From: Pseudomonas sp. CROZ-RG-20F-R04-15 | GTDB lineage: Bacteria; Pseudomonadota; Gammaproteobacteria; Pseudomonadales; Pseudomonadaceae | NCBI RefSeq assembly: GCF_022662375.1 | Contig: NZ_JAKNQL010000027.1 | Coordinates: 16,193-80,192, forward strand | Direction of reading: 5' to 3' | DNA length: 64,000 nt | Shown here: positions 61,103-64,000 of the stretch, piece by piece | Position numbering within the stretch: the stretch's first letter is position 1 | How the letters are laid out: each line of letters starts with the position of its first letter | The notes under the pieces: generated by a model | The model's database searches: none | The model's input: only the letters and a program-made list of their open reading frames with translations | Told to the model about the DNA's origin: nothing | Made by a program: the position numbers and the translations under genes

Positions 61103-62527
61103 TCAGGCCATCTGCGCGGCAGCAACGACGTCAGCAGGCTGCGAGGCCCGCACGGTGCGCCAGGTGTTGTAAGCCATCAGGAACATGCCGCTGAGGAAGA
61201 TCGCCCCACCAATCAGCCGCACGACGAAGCCTGGGTGGCTGGCCACCAGGGTTTCGACGAAGGAGTAGGTCAGCGTGCCGTCCTCGTTCACTGCGCGCCA
61301 CATCAGGCCCTGGGCGATGCCGTTGACCCACATCGAGGCGATGTAGAGCACGGTGCCGATGGTCGCGAGCCAGAAGTGCGCGTTGATCAGGCCGACGCTG
61401 TGCATCTGCGCCTTGCCGAAGATTTTCGGGATCATGTGGTACAACGCGCCGATGGAAATCATCGCCACCCAACCGAGGGCGCCGGCGTGTACGTGGCCAA
61501 TGGTCCAGTCGGTGTAGTGGGAGAGGGCGTTGACGGTCTTGATCGCCATCATCGGACCTTCGAAGGTCGACATGCCGTAGAACGCCAGCGAGACCACAAG
61601 GAAGCGCAGAATCGGGTCGCTGCGCAACTTATGCCAGGCGCCCGAGAGGGTCATCATGCCGTTGATCATGCCGCCCCAGCTCGGTGCCAGCAGAATCAGC
61701 GACATCACCATGCCCAGCGACTGCGCCCAGTCCGGCAGCGCGGTGTAGTGCAAGTGGTGCGGGCCGGCCCAGATGTACAGGGTGATCAAGGCCCAGAAGT
61801 GCACGATCGACAGGCGATACGAGTACACCGGACGCTCGGCCTGTTTCGGCACGAAGTAGTACATCATCCCGAGGAAACCGGCGGTGAGGAAAAAGCCTAC
61901 GGCGTTGTGGCCGTACCACCATTGCACCATCGCGTCGGTTGCACCGGCGTACACCGAGTACGACTTGGTGAAACTCACCGGCAACTCAAGGTTGTTGACG
62001 ATGTGCAGAATCGCCACGGTGATGATGAACGCGCCGAAGAACCAGTTGCCCACATAGATGTGCTTGGTCTTGCGCTGCATGATCGTGCCGAAGAACACGA
62101 TGGCGTAGGCGACCCAGACGATGGTGATCAGGATGTCGATCGGCCATTCCAGCTCGGCGTATTCCTTGGAACTGGTGTAACCCAGTGGCAGGCTGATCGC
62201 CGCCAACAGGATCACCAGTTGCCAGCCCCAGAAGCAGAACGCGGCGATTTTTGGCGCAAACAATTGGGTCTGGCAGGTGCGTTGCACCGAGTAGAACGAA
62301 CTGGCGAACAGCGCACAGCCGCCGAACGCGAAGATCACCGCGTTGGTGTGCAGCGGGCGCAGACGGCCGAAACTGGTCCAGGGCAAATTGAAGTTGAGTT
62401 CGGGCCAGACCAATTGGGCCGCGAGAAAAACCCCGAGGCCCATGCCGACGATGCCCCACACCACCGTCATAATGGCGAATTGGCGGACCACCTTGTAGTT
62501 GTAGGCGGTACTGATAGAAGTGTTCAT
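61103..62527 (-). CDS. ccoN2: cbb3 oxidase catalytic subunit CcoN (operon 2)
   Basis: 474 residues. All His-ligand stretches listed for CcoN1 are present (RPLHTN, WWYGHNAVGFF, AGPHHLHYTALPDW, TIGHVHAGALGW). The middle half is almost identical to CcoN1 in protein and DNA, while the N-terminal helices differ more. The start at 62527 (MNTSISTAYNYKV) aligns with CcoN1. In pseudomonads the second cbb3 operon is the one strongly induced by Anr at low oxygen. Confidence 0.96.
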   Translation of the reverse strand: MNTSISTAYNYKVVRQFAIMTVVWGIVGMGLGVFLAAQLVWPELNFNLPWTSFGRLRPLHTNAVIFAFGGCALFASSFYSVQRTCQTQLFAPKIAAFCFWGWQLVILLAAISLPLGYTSSKEYAELEWPIDILITIVWVAYAIVFFGTIMQRKTKHIYVGNWFFGAFIITVAILHIVNNLELPVSFTKSYSVYAGATDAMVQWWYGHNAVGFFLTAGFLGMMYYFVPKQAERPVYSYRLSIVHFWALITLYIWAGPHHLHYTALPDWAQSLGMVMSLILLAPSWGGMINGMMTLSGAWHKLRSDPILRFLVVSLAFYGMSTFEGPMMAIKTVNALSHYTDWTIGHVHAGALGWVAMISIGALYHMIPKIFGKAQMHSVGLINAHFWLATIGTVLYIASMWVNGIAQGLMWRAVNEDGTLTYSFVETLVASHPGFVVRLIGGAIFLSGMFLMAYNTWRTVRASQPADVVAAAQMA

Positions 62528-62622
62528 GGTTCCCCATCCACGGTTCAGCCGAAGTGAGCGCGCGCAAAACACGCGGCGAATCCTTCGTCTGGAGTTATAG
62601 GCAGACTAAAAGCGAGGCAAGC

Positions 62623-63303
62623 ATGGACAAACAGCACAAGGCCAGTATTGACGGGGATCAATGGGCGCAGTGCGTGCTCGATCATGGATGGCTTTGGGAC
62701 GCCGTGTCGGGCGAGGCTTTTGCGACGCTGATCCTCGCCCACGGTGCGGGGGCGCCGATGGATAGCGAGTGGATGAACGACATGGCTGGGCGCCTTGCCG
62801 GGCTTGGGGTGAATGTGTTGCGGTTTGAGTTTGCGTATATGGCGCAGCGGCGGGTGGATGGGGTGAAGCGGCCGCCGAATCCTGCGGGGAAATTGCAGGA
62901 ATGTTGGCGTGAGGTGTATGCCGAGGTGCGGCGTCATGTCACTGGGGTTTTGGCCGTGGGCGGGAAGTCGATGGGTGGGCGGATGGCGAGTCTTTTGGCT
63001 GACGAGTTGGGTGCCGATGCGTTGGTGTGTTTGGGCTATCCGTTTTATGCGGTGGGGAAGCCGGATAAGCCTCGGGTTGAGCATTTGGCTTCTTTGCAGA
63101 CTCGGACGTTGATTGTGCAGGGGGAGCGGGATGCGTTGGGGAATCGTGAAGCTGTAGAGGCTTACACTTTGTCGCCTAGTATTGAGGTGGCGTGGTTAGC
63201 GGCCGGCGATCATGACCTCAAGCCATTAAAGGTTTCCGGGTTTACCCATGAACAGCATTTGGCTAGCGCTGCGCAGAAAGTAACCGAGTTTCTCAAGGGT
63301 TAA
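62623..63303 (+). CDS. alpha/beta hydrolase, KANL3/Tex30-like
   Basis: 226 residues. The nucleophile elbow GGKSMGG, an early ILAHGAGAPMDS (oxyanion region) and a C-terminal GDHDLKP (acid and His) fit a serine hydrolase of the dienelactone hydrolase/KANL3-Tex30 group. There is no signal peptide. GAGG lies six bases before the ATG. It is divergent from ccoN2; an Anr-like box lies within its first codons. Substrate unknown. Confidence 0.85.
   Translation: MDKQHKASIDGDQWAQCVLDHGWLWDAVSGEAFATLILAHGAGAPMDSEWMNDMAGRLAGLGVNVLRFEFAYMAQRRVDGVKRPPNPAGKLQECWREVYAEVRRHVTGVLAVGGKSMGGRMASLLADELGADALVCLGYPFYAVGKPDKPRVEHLASLQTRTLIVQGERDALGNREAVEAYTLSPSIEVAWLAAGDHDLKPLKVSGFTHEQHLASAAQKVTEFLKG
62648..62661 (-). 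promoter_or_regulatory. candidate Anr box for the ccoN2 operon
   Basis: TTGAT-CCCC-GTCAA on the minus strand, nine of ten conserved bases, 128 bases before ccoN2 and inside the coding start of the divergent hydrolase. A TATAAC-like -10 (62599-62594) would put it at about -66, not at the classical -41.5. Confidence 0.45.
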
Positions 63304-63330
63304 CCGAGATTCTGAACCGCATAAAGAACG

Positions 63331-63379
63331 GCTCCCTTTCCCCCTCGCCCCCTGGGGGAGAGGGCTGGGGTGAGGGGGT
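63331..63379. repeat. single CCCTCTCCC-type arm
   Basis: An isolated, diverged arm (CGCCCCCTGGGGGAGAGGG) of the dispersed repeat, 28 bases after the hydrolase stop. Confidence 0.65.
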
Positions 63380-63419
63380 AGATCTTGAACGCGACACATT
63401 TTTCGATCTGAGTGCATAT

Positions 63420-63665
63420 CCGTTGCTGCGGTAACGGCCGCTCAGGGTTCCGCCCTTACGGCGGGTCACTTTTTCCAGACGCCGAAAAAGTAACCAAAAA
63501 GGCTTGCTCCTACGTTCGGCCCGCTCGCTGAGGCTCGGGGTTCCTTCGCTCCGGGATCGATCCGGGCGCAGCGCCTACGGTTTGCTTCGCTGCACCTCCT
63601 CTCGCTGTGTTTGGCTTCGCCAAACGGTCGCTGCGCTCCCACCCCCGGATCAATCCCTCCACTCA
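63420..63665. repeat. long dispersed Pseudomonas repeat, non-coding
   Basis: About 245 bases made of small palindromes: CGCCCTTACGGCG, CTTTTTCCAGACGCCGAAAAAG, TCGCTCCGGGATCGATCCGG, TTTGGCTTCGCCAAA. I know near-copies of this stretch as a frequent intergenic element in Pseudomonas genomes. It has no convincing gene. Confidence 0.65.
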
Positions 63666-63772
63666 GCCTTCCGATGTCGCCCGTGGATCAAGATCAAGAG
63701 CAGGCGAGCTGACACTCGGCCTATTGAGTGGTGAAGAGCGCGGGTGTTCGGCTTTTGTTTTGTGGTGGATTT

Positions 63773-63943
63773 GCCCCTCACCCCAGCCCTCTCCCGAGGG
63801 AGAGGGAGCCGATTTTTGGGCTTTTCAAAATGTGTGTTCAACTCGGTACTTCACGTCGGTGCACCTCCCCCAAACACCACGGTCAGTCCCCTCTCCCTAC
63901 GGGCGGTCCGACGTTTCGGGAGGGCTAGGGTGAGGGGCTTTTG
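63773..63943. repeat. dispersed CCCTCTCCC repeat pair, one arm disrupted
   Basis: Arm 1 is at about 63773-63812; arm 2 at about 63880-63943 is interrupted by about 15 extra bases (GGCGGTCCGACGTTTC) in its centre. The core (TGTGTTCAACTCGGTACTTC) matches that at 7060-7095 in reverse. Confidence 0.8.
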
Positions 63944-64000
63944 ATCTGTTTCAGAATCTGAGTTCGACCCGGTATTTCAAGTCGGCGTACCTCGCCCAGA

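Noticed and set aside
63744..63944. Short frames containing LTPALSRGRG-like peptides
   Set aside because: The same peptides appear wherever the CCCTCTCCC repeat occurs, so they are repeat translations.

Overview
The window is chromosomal DNA of a Pseudomonas, most likely of the P. fluorescens group. It is GC-rich and dense with the short inverted GAGCGAGCCTGCTCGC-type REP repeats typical of that group. Gene order from the guanine deaminase/xanthine dehydrogenase block to the two cbb3 oxidase operons follows, as I remember it, the P. aeruginosa series regulator-guaD-xdhCBA-gntR-smc-zipA-ligA-ffs-dnaX-ybaB-recR-apt-anr-hemN-ccoSIHG-ccoPQON-ccoPQON. No rRNA, tRNA, CRISPR array, prophage or insertion sequence was seen. 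The only stable RNA is the SRP RNA.

Region 1 (1-9102, minus strand) is a nitrate assimilation module: nasS-nasT, then a nitrate porter plus a PP2C-phosphatase/Ser-Thr-kinase fusion, then nirB-nirD-nasA (nasA runs off the left edge). Both downstream units have the same leader design: a -24/-12 sigma-54 promoter, hairpins with six-base loops carrying A1 and G4 (the RNA target of ANTAR proteins such as NasT), and an intrinsic terminator whose 5' arm overlaps the last hexaloop hairpin. The nirB leader carries three such hairpins instead of the usual two. This is the most striking regulatory structure in the window.

Region 2 (9280-18350): pyrD, rmf with a hairpin-rich leader, a candidate structured RNA ending in a terminator-like hairpin, rlmKL, a CHASE-PAS-GGDEF diguanylate cyclase, dacB and yggL. 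Region 3 (18547-28105): a BenE-type transporter, a GntR regulator, guaD, xdhC, xdhB, xdhA (purine catabolism) and a second GntR regulator. Region 4 (28108-44290): chromosome, division and DNA metabolism genes (smc, zipA, ligA, dnaX, ybaB, recR), with ffs, a zinc metallopeptidase, an orphan solute-binding protein, a CurA-like reductase placed between ybaB and recR, an acyl-CoA dehydrogenase and apt.

Region 5 (44369-62527) is the low-oxygen respiration block: anr, a FlxA-like coiled-coil protein, hemN with a perfect Anr box, a SafE-type membrane protein, ccoS-ccoI-ccoH-ccoG (cbb3 assembly) and two complete cbb3 oxidase operons. Between ccoG and the first oxidase operon sits an accessory islet (53040-55500) with an AT-rich left edge. 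It carries an exported metallophosphoesterase and a Phd/VapC-type toxin-antitoxin pair. The right end (62623-64000) holds an alpha/beta hydrolase and about 650 bp of dispersed repeats.
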